Assembly (NCBI GenBank): GCA_963714255.1
Contig: CAVQNU010000016.1
Span: forward strand, 1 to 64,000
Length of the DNA stretch: 64,000 bases
From: Rhodovastum sp963714255
Lineage (GTDB): Bacteria > Pseudomonadota > Alphaproteobacteria > Acetobacterales > Acetobacteraceae
Direction: 5' to 3'
The notes under the pieces are model-generated. The model did no database searches and was not told where the DNA came from. It worked only from the letters and a program-made list of their open reading frames with translations. Of this stretch, positions 26,697-35,733 are shown piece after piece (within the stretch, counting starts at the first letter, position 1; each line of letters opens with the position of its first letter). Made by a program: the position numbers and the translations under genes.

Positions 26697-28283
26697 ATGC
26701 TCCGTGGCATCCTCACTGTCGGCGGCTGGACCATGGCCAGCCGCTTCCTGGGTTTTGCCCGGGACATCCTGATCGCCGACCTGCTCGGGGCGGGTCCGGT
26801 CGCGGATGCGTTCTTCCTCGCCAACCGTCTGCCCAACCTGTTCCGCCGCCTGTTCGGCGAGGGCGCCTTCAACGCCGCCTTCGTCCCCGGCTTCGCCGGC
26901 CTGCTCGAAACCGAGGGCGCGGACGCCGCCCGCCGCTTCGCCGAGCAGGCGATCGCGGTCATGGCGTTCTGGCTGTTCGGCCTGACCGTGCTCGCCGAGA
27001 TCTTCATGCCCCAGCTCATGGGCCTGTATGCGCTCGGCTTCACCGACGACCCGGCCAAGTTCGCCCTGACGGTGGAACTCGGGCGGATTACGTTCCCGTA
27101 TATGCCGCTGATCTGCCTGACCGCGTTGCTGTCGGGCGTGCTGAACGGGCTCGACCGGTTCGCCGCCGCCGCCGCCGCGCCGCTGATCTATAACGTCGTT
27201 TCGATCGCCTTCATGCTGGTGTTGCCCGGCATCGTGCCGACGGTGGGGCATGCGGCGGCCTGGGGGGTGAGCGTCTCCGGGGTCGCCCAGATCCTTCTGC
27301 TGTACTGGGCGGTCAACCGCGCCGGCATGCGCCTGCACATTCCGCGCCCGCGGCTGACCCCGCAGATGCGCCTTCTGTTCCGCCGCATGGCGCCGGGCCT
27401 GCTGGGGTCGGGGGTGATCCAGCTCAACCTGGCGGTGGACGCCTTCATCGCCGGCCTGCTGCCGGCCGGCACCGTCTCGGTGATTTATTATGCCGACCGG
27501 ATCAACCAGCTTCCGCTCGGCGTGATCGGGGCGGCGGTCGGCACGGCGCTGCTGCCGACCCTGTCGCGGCAGGTGCGCAGTGCCCAGCCCGAACAGGCCG
27601 TGTCCACGCTGAACCGGGCGATCGAATACGCACTGATGCTCACTTTGCCGGCGGCGCTGGCGCTGCTGGTGGTGGCGCTGCCGATCATGTCGGTTCTGTT
27701 CGGCCGCGGCGCTTTCACCCATGACGACGCCGTGCGTTCGGCGCAGGCGCTGGCGGCCTATGCGGTCGGGTTGCCGGCGTTTGTCATCGTCAAAGTGCTG
27801 GTGCCGGCCTTCTTTGCCCGCGGCGACACGAAGGCGCCGGTCTGGACCGGCACCCTGGCGGTGGCGCTGAACCTGGCGCTGAACTTCGCCTTCATGGTGC
27901 CGCTCCAGCACATGGGCCCGCCGCTGGCTTCCTCGGTCGCCGCCTGGTTCAACGTGGTCCTGCTGGCCTGGCTGCTGAACAAGCGCGACCACATGGCCGC
28001 CGATGCCGCGTTGCTGCGGCGGGTGCCGCGCATGCTGGCGGCGGGGCTGGTGATGTGCGCCGTGCTGTGGGGGGTCGAGCACACGCTGTTCGCCGCCATC
28101 GGCACCGCCCACGGGCTGCGCTGGGTGGCGCTGGCGCTGCTGGTGGGGTCGGGGCTGGCCGCTTACGGCGTGGCCGGGCAACTGCTCGGCGGGTTCGACC
28201 TGCGCGAGGCGGCCGCCATGATCCTGCGCCGCCGCGCCGGCAAACGATCGCGACAGGAGACGGTGAGAAGCGGCGAAACCTGA
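26697..28283 (+). CDS. murJ: Lipid II flippase MurJ
   Basis: A 528-residue inner membrane protein with about fourteen hydrophobic helices that flips lipid II for peptidoglycan synthesis. The family opening GGWTMASRFLGFARDILIA and the sequence ANRLPNLFRRLFGEGAFNAAFVPGF are unmistakable; Arg residues of the central cavity (R17, R52 region) are kept. Length is typical. It is read away from the palindromic repeat and is followed by a hairpin terminator and trpS. Confidence 0.96.
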   Translation: MLRGILTVGGWTMASRFLGFARDILIADLLGAGPVADAFFLANRLPNLFRRLFGEGAFNAAFVPGFAGLLETEGADAARRFAEQAIAVMAFWLFGLTVLAEIFMPQLMGLYALGFTDDPAKFALTVELGRITFPYMPLICLTALLSGVLNGLDRFAAAAAAPLIYNVVSIAFMLVLPGIVPTVGHAAAWGVSVSGVAQILLLYWAVNRAGMRLHIPRPRLTPQMRLLFRRMAPGLLGSGVIQLNLAVDAFIAGLLPAGTVSVIYYADRINQLPLGVIGAAVGTALLPTLSRQVRSAQPEQAVSTLNRAIEYALMLTLPAALALLVVALPIMSVLFGRGAFTHDDAVRSAQALAAYAVGLPAFVIVKVLVPAFFARGDTKAPVWTGTLAVALNLALNFAFMVPLQHMGPPLASSVAAWFNVVLLAWLLNKRDHMAADAALLRRVPRMLAAGLVMCAVLWGVEHTLFAAIGTAHGLRWVALALLVGSGLAAYGVAGQLLGGFDLREAAAMILRRRAGKRSRQETVRSGET

Positions 28284-28444
28284 TCGCTGCCCATGGGTTT
28301 CGCGGGGGCGGCCCCTGCTTGCGCGCCTCCCATGCGCCGGCTAGTCTCAGGCTTATGGTCCGGACCACCAAACGACCCGACCGCCTCTGGCGCCGCTGGC
28401 GAAACATCCCAGCGGCCTAGGGTCGAGCCTCCCCGACGACACCC

Positions 28445-28467
28445 AAGCCGCCCCACCGAGGCGGCTT
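28445..28467 (+). terminator. Hairpin between murJ and trpS
   Basis: An eight-base stem, AAGCCGCC paired with GGCGGCTT around the loop CCACCGA, followed by TCGTCT. It lies 160 bases after murJ and 65 before trpS. The U-tract is weak, so termination may be partial. There is no tryptophan leader peptide. Confidence 0.5.
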
Positions 28468-28531
28468 TCGTCTGTCCAGGCCGAGCGCCAGCCGAGCGTG
28501 GAACGGCCCCACCCCAGGAGCCAACACCCAC

Positions 28532-29536
28532 ATGCAGCGCATCTTCTCGGGCATCCAGCCCACCGGCGTGCCGACGCTCGGCAATTACCTCGGCGCGGTG
28601 CGCAACTGGGTGAAGCTGCAGGACGACCACGCGTGCATCTACTGCGTCGTCGACCTGCACGCCATCACCGTGGCGCACGACCCGAAAACCCTCGCCCAGG
28701 CGTCCCGCGAAATGGCCGCCGCCCTGATCGCGTCCGGCATCGACCCGAAGGGCTCCATTCTGTTCCACCAGTCGGCCGTGCACGCCCATCTGCGGCTGTC
28801 GTGGATTTTCGAATGCGTCGTGCGCATCGGCTGGCTGAACCGGATGACCCAGTTCAAGGACAAGGCCGGCAAGGACCGCGAGAACGTCTCCGCCGGCCTG
28901 TATACCTATCCCGCGCTGATGGCCGCCGACATCCTGGCCTACCACGCCACCCGCGTGCCGGTGGGCGACGACCAGCGCCAGCACCTCGAACTGGCCAACG
29001 ACATCGCGCAGAAATTCAACTTCGATTTCTGCGGCGGCGAAACCTTCTTTCCGCTTATCGAGCCGCTCATTCTCGGGCCGGCGGCGCGGGTGATGAGCCT
29101 GCGCGACGGCACCAAGAAAATGTCCAAATCCGACCCGTCCGACCAGTCGCGCATCAACCTGACCGACGACGCCGACACAATCGCGCAGAAAATCCGCCGC
29201 GCCAAAACCGACCCCGAGCCGCTGCCCTCCGACCCCGCCGGGCTGGAAGGCCGGCCGGAGGCGCGCAACCTGGTGGGCATCTACGCCGCCCTGACCGACA
29301 CCGACCACGCCGCCGTGCTGCGCGACTACGGCGGGCGCGGCTTCGGTGACTACAAGAAGGCGCTGGCCGACCTGCTGGTGGAAAAACTCTCGCCGATCGC
29401 CAGCGAAATGCGCCGGCTGCTGGACGACACGGCCACCATCGACGCCATCCTGCGCGACGGTGCCGCCCGCGCCGAGGCGATCGCCGAGCCGATCGTGCGG
29501 CAGGCGGAAGATCTGGTGGGCTTCCTGCGGGTCTGA
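28532..29536 (+). CDS. trpS: Tryptophanyl-tRNA synthetase
   Basis: A 334-residue class I synthetase that charges tRNA-Trp. The HIGH-like motif is TLGNYLG at 15-21, after the family opening IFSGIQPTG. GDDQRQHLELANDIA lies in the middle, and the KMSKS loop at 196-200. Length is normal. The downstream mannosyltransferase starts six bases after its stop and is probably co-transcribed. Confidence 0.97.
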   Translation: MQRIFSGIQPTGVPTLGNYLGAVRNWVKLQDDHACIYCVVDLHAITVAHDPKTLAQASREMAAALIASGIDPKGSILFHQSAVHAHLRLSWIFECVVRIGWLNRMTQFKDKAGKDRENVSAGLYTYPALMAADILAYHATRVPVGDDQRQHLELANDIAQKFNFDFCGGETFFPLIEPLILGPAARVMSLRDGTKKMSKSDPSDQSRINLTDDADTIAQKIRRAKTDPEPLPSDPAGLEGRPEARNLVGIYAALTDTDHAAVLRDYGGRGFGDYKKALADLLVEKLSPIASEMRRLLDDTATIDAILRDGAARAEAIAEPIVRQAEDLVGFLRV

Positions 29537-29542
29537 CCGCAC

Positions 29543-30631
29543 ATGCGCGCAGCACTGGCCGGTCTGATCGCCGGCGTGGTGCTGCTGCGCCTGGCGGCGT
29601 ATGCGGCCCTGGCCGCGCCCTATGGCGGGCTGGCCGAGGCGATGTGCCAGTTCGATTGCGGCTGGTACGAGCGCATCGCACTGGCCGGCTACGGCGCCGA
29701 CGCCGGATGGCCGCCGTATGGCAGCCTGCCGCACTGGGCGTTTTTTCCGCTCTATCCGCTGCTGCTGCGCGGTGCGGCGCTGGTCACCGGGCTGCCGGCG
29801 CGGCTCGCCGGCATTCTGCTGTCGAGCCTGTGTCTGGCTTTGTTCATGGCCGCCGGGGCTGCGTATCTGTGCCGGACGCGCGGTGCGCAGGCCGCCCCGG
29901 CGCGGTTCGTGGTGCTGGCGTCAGTGATGCCGTTCGGGCTTTTCTTCTCCGCGCTCTATACTGAGGCGTTGTTCGCTCTGCTGGTCGCTTTGGCGCTGCT
30001 GGGCTTGGCGAAGGCCCGTCCGGGCGCGGGCGCCGTTGCGGCGGCGCTGGCGAGCGCGACAAGGCCGACCGGCATTCTGCTGGCGCCAGTGTTCGCCCTG
30101 CGCGGCGTGCTGGCGCTGCCGCGCGAGGGAATCCGCGCCTTGCTCCCGGCCGTGATCGCGCCGCTCGGCCTGGTCGCCTTCATGGTCGCGCAATGGATCG
30201 CGGTCGGTGACCCGCTGGCGTTCAGCCATGTGCAGGCATTGTGGGACCGCGCCTGGCGTGGCCCGCCGGCCTATTTGTGGGACGGGATGGCAGCCTGGGA
30301 CTGGTCGCTTCTGGGCGGGCTGATGGACCAGCCGAGCCGTTCGTTCTTCGCTGCCTGGGGTCTGCTGGGCCTGGCTGTCGCGGTCTGGCTCACGGCGCAG
30401 CGGCGCTGGACGGAGGCATGGCTGCTGGCGGCGAGCCTGCTGCTGCCGGCTGCCTCGGGGCTGGACTCGCTGCCGCGCTACGTGGCGTGCAACCCGGTAT
30501 TCCTGTTCGCGGTGCATGATGGGCTGGCGCGGCTTGATCGGCGCGCGGCGGCCTTGGCGCTGGCGGTGCTTGGCGCGATCGGGGTTGTGCCGTTGCTGGC
30601 TTGGTTGCAGGGGCATGGCGGTGTGTTTTGA
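29543..30631 (+). CDS. Membrane mannosyltransferase-like protein (PIG-V/GT76 type)
   Basis: A 362-residue integral membrane protein with eight or more hydrophobic helices. The luminal-loop motif QFDCGWYERIALAGYG, the WAFFPLYPLLLR sequence and SALYTEALFALL are hallmarks of PIG-V-like polyprenyl-phosphate mannosyltransferases, in which the acidic residue after the Cys is catalytic. It would transfer a sugar from a lipid carrier on the outer face of the membrane. The acceptor is unknown. Its last codon is next to hairpin repeat locus 6. Confidence 0.75.
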   Translation: MRAALAGLIAGVVLLRLAAYAALAAPYGGLAEAMCQFDCGWYERIALAGYGADAGWPPYGSLPHWAFFPLYPLLLRGAALVTGLPARLAGILLSSLCLALFMAAGAAYLCRTRGAQAAPARFVVLASVMPFGLFFSALYTEALFALLVALALLGLAKARPGAGAVAAALASATRPTGILLAPVFALRGVLALPREGIRALLPAVIAPLGLVAFMVAQWIAVGDPLAFSHVQALWDRAWRGPPAYLWDGMAAWDWSLLGGLMDQPSRSFFAAWGLLGLAVAVWLTAQRRWTEAWLLAASLLLPAASGLDSLPRYVACNPVFLFAVHDGLARLDRRAAALALAVLGAIGVVPLLAWLQGHGGVF

Positions 30632-30800
30632 GACGGGGCTTCGCCCCGAACCCCACCAGGGGCTTTGCCCCTGGACCCCACCAAGGGGCATAGCCCCTTG
30701 GAACCCATTCTTAAGTAATGGGGTCAAGGGGGCCACTGCCCCGTCGCGCGAAGGCGCGCTGCGCGCAGGGCGGGTCCAGGGCAGAGCCCTGGCCTTCTTT
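30632..30800. repeat. Hairpin repeat, locus 6, between convergent genes
   Basis: Left arm: GGGGC-TTC-GCCCC, CAGGGGC-TTT-GCCCCTG and CCAAGGGGC-ATA-GCCCCTTGG hairpins, followed by AACCCATTCTTAAG. Right arm: GTAATGGGGTC, a GCGCGC-rich hairpin and CCAGGGC-AGA-GCCCTGGCC. The central palindrome is missing, reduced to CTTAAG. The right edge provides the Lys codon and TAA of hpnN. Confidence 0.7.
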
Positions 30801-33387
30801 ACTTCGCCATCTCCGAAAGCGTCCGCAGCAGCGTCGGCACAAACAGCAGCGTCGCCACCAGCGTGCACCCAAGGCTCAGAAGCAGCAGATCCCCCATGCT
30901 CGCCGTGCCCGGATGGCGCGACAGCGCCAGCGAGCCGAACGCGGTGCCGGTGGTCAGGGCGGAGAACACGATCGCCCGCGCCGTGGCGGTGCCCAGGAAG
31001 CGGCTGGCCCCGGCGCGCCAGTTCATGACGAAATAAACGTTGAACGACACCCCCACGCCCAGCAGCAGCGGCAGGGCGATGACGTTGGCGAAGTTCAGCG
31101 GCAGCGGCAGCAGCACTGCCGCCAACGCCGTCAGCAGTGCCGACAGCAGCAGCGGCGCCATCACCAGCGCCACGTCGATCACCCGGCGCAGCACCAGCAC
31201 GAGAATCGCCGCAATGGCCACCAGCGCCAGCAGGGCGGCCGAGCGGAAGGCGCCGACGATCGTGTCCGCACTGGCAACAATGGTCACTGCCGAGCCGCCG
31301 GCTTCCGGGGCAACCGTGCGGACCTCGGCGACGAAGGCGCGCAGGCCGCTGGAATCGAACGACTGCGGCTTGGCCGTCACCTGCACCCGTGCCCGCCCGT
31401 CCGGCAGAAGCCAGTCGCGGCTGATCTCCGGCGGGATGTCGCCCAGCGTCACCGGATGCGCGCCCAGCGCGCTGCGCAGGCGGGCAAGCTGCATCGGCAG
31501 GAAGCAGGTGAGCGCCCCGTCCGCCGCGATCAGGGTGGCATCCGGCGCGGCCACCAGCCGCCGCATCGCCTCGGCGACCCCGGCCACGACCGAGCCCGGC
31601 GGCAGTTTCGCCGCGGCGCGCTCCATGCCGGTCAGCGCGGTTTTGGCGGCCAGCCGCAGGTCGGCGGCGGTGACCGGGGCCGCCGGGCCACGCGGCGCCA
31701 GCGTGGCCGTCAGGATGCTGGCCGCGTCGGCCACCAGGGCGAGCTTGCCAGGCTGGCCGTCCGGCACGAAGCTCGACAGGGTGATGGCGTCGTCCACCAG
31801 CGGCAGGGTGCGCAGCCGCGCCGCCAGCGCGTCGGCCTGCGTCTGGTCGGGCACAAGGATGTCGATGCTGTACGGGTTGGTCAGCGGCGCGCCCATCAGG
31901 TCGGCCAGTGTGCGCATCGCTTCGGTGGACGGGTCCTTGGTGTGCAGCGGGTCGGAGTCGAAGGTCAGCGCCGGCAGCAGCACTGCGCCGAGCACGGCCA
32001 GGCCCGCGAAGCCCGCCAGCACCGGCCGGCGGGCACGGAACAGGAAGGCCTCGGCGGCGCCGCCCCAGGCAAACCCCATCTCGCGCGCCTCGCCGCGCGG
32101 GCGGAACAGCGCGAGTGCGGCCGGCAGGAAGCCGAGCGTGCAGGCAAACGCGATCAGCATGCCGGTGCCGGCGATCAGGCCCAGCTCGGCGACGCCGCGG
32201 AAATTCGTCGGCACGAACGCCAGGAACCCGCAGGCGGTGGCGGCGGCGGCGAGCAGGATCTGCGGCCCGACGCGCGCCCCGGTGGCGGCCAGGGCCGCCT
32301 CGGTGGAGCCCTCGTGCAGCCGGATTTCGCGAAAGCGCACGCAGAACTGAATGGCGAAATCCACCGCAATGCCGACGAACAGGATGGCGAAGGCGACCGA
32401 CACGAGGTTCAGCGTGCCCACCGCCAGGGCGGCGAAGCCGGTGGTGAGCGTGAGGCCCAGCCCCAGCGTGAGCAGGATCGGCACGATCAGCCGCCACGAC
32501 CGCACCGCCAGCACCAGCCACAGCGTCACCAGCAGCAGGCTGCCGATGATGCCGGCGACGGCGCCCTGGGCGACGGTGGCGAATTCCTCGTCGGCGAGGG
32601 CGACCGACCCGGTGATGCGCACCCGCGCCTGCCCGGCCTGCACCCAGGGCAGCGCAGCGGCGGCCTGGCGGATGGCCTGCGTGGCCGCGCCGCCGGGCTG
32701 CAACGCGCCGTAGTCCAGCTTCGGCTGGGCAAGGACAAACCGGAACCTGCCGGCCTGCTCGGCAAGCCCGCCGGCCAGCAGGGCCTCCCATGACAGCGGC
32801 CTGGCATGGCCGTCGGCGGCATCGGCGAGGGTGCGGCGAAACGCCTCCAGCGCCGGGGTGATCGCGCCCAGCTCCGCCCCGCCGCGCTCCACCCCCACGC
32901 CGAGCAGCGTCAGGGCGGCGAACAGGCCGCGCGCGGAGGGATCGGCCGCGAGCTGGCCGAGGAAGGGCTGGGCATCGATGGTGCGGTCCATCAGCCCGCC
33001 CAGGGCTTTCTCGTCCAGGAACAGCAGCCCGGTGGTGTCCAGGTAAGGCGACGTGTCGGGCCGGCGGACGCTGCGCAGATGCGCGGTGTCGCGCGCCAGG
33101 GCCTGGGCCAGGCCGGCGGCGGTCTGGTCGGCCTGCTCGGGGGTGTCGGCGTCCACCACCGCCACCACCAGGTCGGTGAACTGCGGAAAGGCGCGGGCGA
33201 AGGCCAGGTCGCGCTGACGCCACGGCAGCGAGGCCGCGAACAGCTCGTCGGTGTCGGTGCTGACGCCAAGGCGGGCGGCGGCGAGCCAACCGGACAAAGC
33301 AGCGATCAGCGCGGCGCCAACCAGCACAAGGGCGGCGTGGCGCAGGCTGCCCTCGACGAGGGCAGCAAGCAGGCGGGAAAGCGGCAT
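30799..33387 (-). CDS. hpnN: Hopanoid-associated RND transporter HpnN
   Basis: An 862-residue RND/MMPL transporter thought to move hopanoids to the outer membrane. It has the two-repeat layout: one helix, a periplasmic domain, then a cluster of helices with GIAVDFAIQFCVRF, repeated in the C-terminal half with GVGVSFNVYFVMN. The opening LLAALVEGSLRHAALVLVGA and STDTDELFAASLPWRQRD match HpnN. Length is typical. No other hopanoid gene is adjacent. Its last codon and stop (AAG TAA) fall on the edge of hairpin repeat locus 6. Confidence 0.9.
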   Translation of the reverse strand: MPLSRLLAALVEGSLRHAALVLVGAALIAALSGWLAAARLGVSTDTDELFAASLPWRQRDLAFARAFPQFTDLVVAVVDADTPEQADQTAAGLAQALARDTAHLRSVRRPDTSPYLDTTGLLFLDEKALGGLMDRTIDAQPFLGQLAADPSARGLFAALTLLGVGVERGGAELGAITPALEAFRRTLADAADGHARPLSWEALLAGGLAEQAGRFRFVLAQPKLDYGALQPGGAATQAIRQAAAALPWVQAGQARVRITGSVALADEEFATVAQGAVAGIIGSLLLVTLWLVLAVRSWRLIVPILLTLGLGLTLTTGFAALAVGTLNLVSVAFAILFVGIAVDFAIQFCVRFREIRLHEGSTEAALAATGARVGPQILLAAAATACGFLAFVPTNFRGVAELGLIAGTGMLIAFACTLGFLPAALALFRPRGEAREMGFAWGGAAEAFLFRARRPVLAGFAGLAVLGAVLLPALTFDSDPLHTKDPSTEAMRTLADLMGAPLTNPYSIDILVPDQTQADALAARLRTLPLVDDAITLSSFVPDGQPGKLALVADAASILTATLAPRGPAAPVTAADLRLAAKTALTGMERAAAKLPPGSVVAGVAEAMRRLVAAPDATLIAADGALTCFLPMQLARLRSALGAHPVTLGDIPPEISRDWLLPDGRARVQVTAKPQSFDSSGLRAFVAEVRTVAPEAGGSAVTIVASADTIVGAFRSAALLALVAIAAILVLVLRRVIDVALVMAPLLLSALLTALAAVLLPLPLNFANVIALPLLLGVGVSFNVYFVMNWRAGASRFLGTATARAIVFSALTTGTAFGSLALSRHPGTASMGDLLLLSLGCTLVATLLFVPTLLRTLSEMAK

Positions 33388-33512
33388 GCGGGAGCGAATC
33401 CGGTGGTGTGGCCGCGCCGGGATAGTCCCTCCGCGCCGGGCAAGGCAAATCGCGCCGAAGTCACCGGGCGCGTCCCTGCCCCGTACGCCCGTATGCCCGC
33501 GTACGCCAGCAA

Positions 33513-33538
33513 GCCCGCCGCGCCTTCGCGCGACGGGC
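33513..33538 (-). terminator. Hairpin downstream of pufA
   Basis: An eleven-base stem with one mismatch, GCCCGTCGCGC and GCGCGGCGGGC around a GAAG loop on the minus strand, 59 bases after the pufA stop. There is no U-run. Stable hairpins after pufA protect the pufBA message in purple bacteria; that could be its role here, or it may be a piece of the hairpin repeat family, which uses similar GCGCGAAGGCGC sequence. Confidence 0.45.
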
Positions 33539-33596
33539 TAGCAGGCCGTCGAACAGGCTGATACGGGCGTCCGCCAGGCGGCGGCGACCGGGATAT

Positions 33597-33800
33597 CTAC
33601 TTGATCGTCGGCGGCAACAGCTGGACGGGGTTCGCATGAACCGTGCCGTCGAGCCAGTTGAAGCGGGTGCTGTTGAGCAGCGTGAAGTGAATCAGCAGGG
33701 CCAGCGCGAACAGGCCGCCACCGGTCGCGATCAGCGCCGTGCGCGGACTGAACTGCGTCCAGATCCACCAGAACCCTTTCAGCTCGCTTGTGTCAGTCAT
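33597..33800 (-). CDS. pufA: Light-harvesting complex 1 alpha chain
   Basis: A 67-residue single-pass membrane polypeptide binding bacteriochlorophyll in the ring around the reaction centre. It reads FWWIWTQFSPRTALI, a hydrophobic helix with the chlorophyll-ligating H38 in LLIHFTLLNST, and RFNWLDG after it, the standard LH1 (not LH2) alpha pattern. The ribosome site AGGAGG overlaps the pufB stop. It follows pufB by nine bases. No reaction-centre genes (pufL, pufM) follow. Confidence 0.92.
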   Translation of the reverse strand: MTDTSELKGFWWIWTQFSPRTALIATGGGLFALALLIHFTLLNSTRFNWLDGTVHANPVQLLPPTIK

Positions 33801-33809
33801 GCGGTCCTC

Positions 33810-34019
33810 CTAGACCAAAGAGCCGATGAACTGCTGGACCGTGTCCAGCGCCGAAGTAACGTAGCCGTTCGCGCCCGGCACCCATGGACGCCAGTGCCAC
33901 GCCAGGACATGGGCGATCACGGCAACCACAATGAATGCGGTGAAACTGCCGACGTATATCTTGTGGAACTCTTGCGCTTCTTCGTCGGTGAGGCCCGACG
34001 GGTTGGTCTGCTCAGTCAT
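33810..34019 (-). CDS. pufB: Light-harvesting complex 1 beta chain
   Basis: A 69-residue LH1 beta polypeptide. The start at 34019 has GGAGAG eight bases upstream; the longer frame is not conserved. GLTDEEAQEFHKIYVGSF leads into the membrane helix with the chlorophyll ligand H37 in IAHVLAWHWRPW. After WRPW there are about 23 more residues (VPGANGYVTSALDTVQQFIG and so on), longer than in textbook LH1 beta chains. Order beta then alpha is standard for puf operons. Confidence 0.92.
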   Translation of the reverse strand: MTEQTNPSGLTDEEAQEFHKIYVGSFTAFIVVAVIAHVLAWHWRPWVPGANGYVTSALDTVQQFIGSLV

Positions 34020-34439
34020 GCAAGCACTCTCCGGATTGCGGCCCTTCGGCCCGTTCCGCGCACGTCCCGCGCGGCTGGGATCGCCGAGGCGCACCGCGCC
34101 CGGTAAACCGATGCCAGGGCCCCGCACCGCCGCAGGCGGCAGGCCGGATGCGGACCCGCGAAACGCTGCGCGCCTGGCGTGGACGGCCCGACCGACGGCA
34201 CGCGCCGAGCTGCGCGGACCTCGCCGCCACGCCCCACCGGACTGCCGGCCGGGCGCTCGCCCGCGGACTGCATGCGTTCGCTCCTGGAATCTGGGAGTCT
34301 GTGGTTCACGCGTTTGTCGAGGCAGGAGTACACCCCAACCGTCAAGCCAAGCTTACAGTATTCCGCGGGCGGTGCAACGACAACATGGACAAAAAGAATA
34401 TTTCGGTTCCAGCGCAAAAAACCGCGTCTTTCCCGAGAT
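34020..34439. other. pufB leader and intergenic stretch
   Basis: A 420-base stretch without a convincing gene on either strand. It carries the pufB leader on the minus strand, with a PpsR-type site at 34315-34332 and an AT-richer patch at 34345-34430 (TACAGTATTCC, AAAAAGAATATTTC) suited to a promoter. Its right edge is the 3' end of the TRAP permease transcript, also on the minus strand. Confidence 0.45.
34315..34332. promoter_or_regulatory. Candidate PpsR/CrtJ site upstream of pufB
   Basis: TGTCGAGGCAGGAGTACA matches TGT-N12-ACA, the palindrome bound by the redox and light repressor PpsR/CrtJ of photosynthesis genes. It lies about 300 bases before the pufB start. One such match within 400 bases could arise by chance roughly one time in ten, so the support is the context. 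Confidence 0.4.
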
Positions 34440-35730
34440 CTACCCGCCAGAAACCCCCAGCACCAGGTCGGGCAGCCACAGCGTCAGCGCCGGCACATAG
34501 GTGATGACCATGAGCACACCGAGCAGCAGGATGACGAACGGGACAATGCCGCGGATCACCTCGCCGACCGGGGCGGCGGAGATGGTGGCCAGCACGAACA
34601 GGTTCAGCCCCACCGGCGGGTGGATCAGGCCGATTTCCATGTTGTGGGTGAAGATGATGGCGAAATGCACCGGATCGACGCCGAGCGGCTGCAAGGCCGG
34701 GGCGAGGATGGGCATCACCACCAGCAGGGTCGCGATCACCTCCAGGAAGCAGCCGATCACCAGCAGCAACAGGTTCATCGCCAGCAGGAACTGCCAGGTG
34801 GACAACCCGTGGTCGAGGGTGAACTGCACCAGCCGGGCGGGGATGCCGGAACTCGGTCATCCAATGCCCGAAGGCCAGCGCGGTGGCGACAATCAGCATG
34901 ATGGCGCCGGCGGTGCGGATCGCGTCGGCGACGACACCGAGCGTGTCCGGCAGGCGAAAGCCGCGATAGTAAAACAGGCTGATCAGCAGCGCCGCCACCG
35001 CCGACAGGGCGGCGGCCTCCACCACCGTCACCAGCCCGCCATAGATGCCCACCAGTACCACCACCGGCACCACCAGGGCCGGCAGCGCCTGCAACGACAC
35101 GCGGATGCGCCGATGCAAGGGCACCGCGGGTTCGACCGGCAGGTTGCGCCGGCGCGCGTCCCACCACACGAAGGCGAAAAACACCGCGGCCTGCAGCAGC
35201 CCGGGCAGGATGCCGGCCAGGAACAGCCGCGGCACCGATTGCTCGGTGACGATGCCATACAGAATAAGTGCCAGCGAGGGCGGCACGACGATGCCGATGG
35301 TGCCGGAGGCACCGATGACGCCGAGGGCGAAGCTGCGCGGATAGGACCGTTCCAGCATCGCCGGCAGCAGGATGGTGCCCATGGCCAGCGCGGTCGCCAC
35401 CGACGACCCGCAGATCGCCGCGAACAGCGTGCATGCCACCACGGTGACCAGGCCGAGCGCGCCGCTCAGCCCGCCGAGCCAGACGGTGGCGAGGTCCACC
35501 AGCGCGCGGGCGATGCCGCCCTGGCGCATGAAGGCCGCCGCCATGACGAACAGCGGCAGCGACATCAGCGTGGGCGCGTTCAGGTGGTCGATGATGACCT
35601 GCGCCACCCCGATCAGCGGCTCGCCGGCATAAATATAGAGCGCCGCGGTGAGCACGCCGAGCACCAGGAAGATCGGCATGCCGCAGGCCAGCAGGCCGAA
35701 AAAGCCGCCCAGGAAAAGTGCGGTCTCCAT
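34440..35730 (-). CDS. TRAP transporter large permease, DctM type (frameshifted)
   Basis: The twelve-helix subunit of a sodium-coupled TRAP transporter for organic acids, about 429 residues. The main frame carries ICGSSVATALAMGTILLP and GASGTIGIVVPPSLALI; it breaks after FGHWMTE and resumes in the next frame as SGIPARLVQFTLDHG to the end LWLPDLVLGVSG. One extra T (GAGTTCC for GAGTCC, near 34850) accounts for the shift. The rest is intact, so sequencing error is possible. It follows the small permease by three bases. No binding-protein gene is nearby. Confidence 0.85.
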
Positions 35731-35733
35731 CGG

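Noticed and set aside
28284..28531. T-box or tryptophan attenuator before trpS
   Set aside because: No T-box sequence, Trp-rich leader peptide or alternative hairpins; only one plain hairpin is seen.
29921..33448. A 1175-residue open frame on the minus strand
   Set aside because: Shadow frame of hpnN and antisense of the mannosyltransferase; long stop-free frames are expected at this GC content.
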